From an uncultured Campylobacterales bacterium (GTDB lineage Bacteria; Campylobacterota; Campylobacteria; Campylobacterales; Sulfurimonadaceae): a DNA stretch of 50,966 bases. The notes under the pieces are model-generated. The model did not search any database. It saw nothing but the letters and a program-made list of their open reading frames with translations, and was not told the DNA's origin. The position numbers were made by a program, and so were the translations under genes. Each line of letters opens with the position of its first letter. The first letter of the stretch is position 1. The DNA lies in assembly GCA_903892995.1 (NCBI GenBank), contig CAITKP010000045.1, positions 1 through 50,966 of the forward strand, written 5' to 3'. Shown piece after piece: positions 50,943 through 50,966 of this stretch.

Positions 50943-50966
50943 AGCTGTTGACGGGAGTTGAACCCG
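50943..50966 (-). tRNA. 3' part of a tRNA, probably tRNA-Thr (cut by window edge)
   Basis: On the minus strand the last bases read as a T-arm 3' half (GGGTTCAACTCCC) and an acceptor arm CAACAGC with discriminator T; no CCA is encoded. A tRNA-Thr precedes tuf in Campylobacterota, so threonine is the likely identity; the anticodon is outside the window. Confidence 0.6.

Overview
The window is AT-rich chromosomal DNA from a Campylobacterota (Epsilonproteobacteria) species, most likely a Sulfurimonas-like sulfur oxidiser. The evidence is the gene order tRNA-Thr/tuf/rpmG/tRNA-Trp/secE/nusG/rplK/rplA/rplJ/rplL/rpoB/rpoC/rpsL/rpsG/fusA, unfused rpoB and rpoC, a short ComEC with no metallo-beta-lactamase domain, class II PyrC, the Bpt leucyltransferase, and a flgBC-fliE operon behind a textbook sigma-54 promoter. 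Genus-level placement is inference.

Layout. 1-~150: the edge of an IS21-like element (tail of an istB-like gene plus repeated TGGCCAAGTGT boxes). 300-4140: zinc-ribbon membrane protein, a secreted NUC-family nuclease with an altered active-site motif, corA, galU and a small membrane protein. 4177-11739 (minus): a compact seven-gene operon of a membrane diguanylate cyclase, phosphomanno/glucomutase, pyrC, response regulator, histidine kinase, exbB and exbD; a second diguanylate cyclase with two receiver domains is divergent from it. 13101-17358 (minus): a translationally packed four-gene operon encoding an ExoX-like exonuclease, a BRCT-like/repeat protein, a MoxR AAA+ ATPase and a VWA protein; this is the best candidate here for an undescribed protein system. 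17437-19385: arsenic resistance (arsB, a small Cys-rich protein, divergent leaderless arsR), followed by a YihY-type membrane protein. 20153-27417 (minus): ispG-dnaB-comEC, a 565-bp non-coding block of nested inverted repeats, then priA behind two type IV pilin-like genes. 27530-32572 (mainly plus): sigma-54 promoter, flgB-flgC-fliE, a FtsI-type transpeptidase, panC (minus), prfB. 32611-33941: bpt and a small exported protein. 33995-50966 (minus): the translation and transcription supercluster with several strong hairpins in its gaps.

The most striking signal cuts across genes: the 10-bp palindrome TTACATGTAA occurs 18 times exactly, and its 8-bp core TACATGTA 29 times, in 51 kb. By a hand estimate from base composition about 0.2 exact copies would be expected. 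Twelve exact copies lie inside genes, always in the two phases that avoid the stop codon, and they write the tripeptides Leu-Thr-Cys or Leu-His-Val into unrelated proteins. The other six lie between genes, one pair forming a 12-bp hairpin behind rpoC. This looks like a highly iterated palindrome comparable in density to cyanobacterial HIP1 or to DNA uptake sequences. I do not know of a published description for this motif.

Functionally the window mixes core information processing (RNA polymerase, ribosome, elongation factors, DnaB, PriA), c-di-GMP and two-component signalling, flagellar rod assembly, cell division, and possible DNA uptake (ComEC, pilins).
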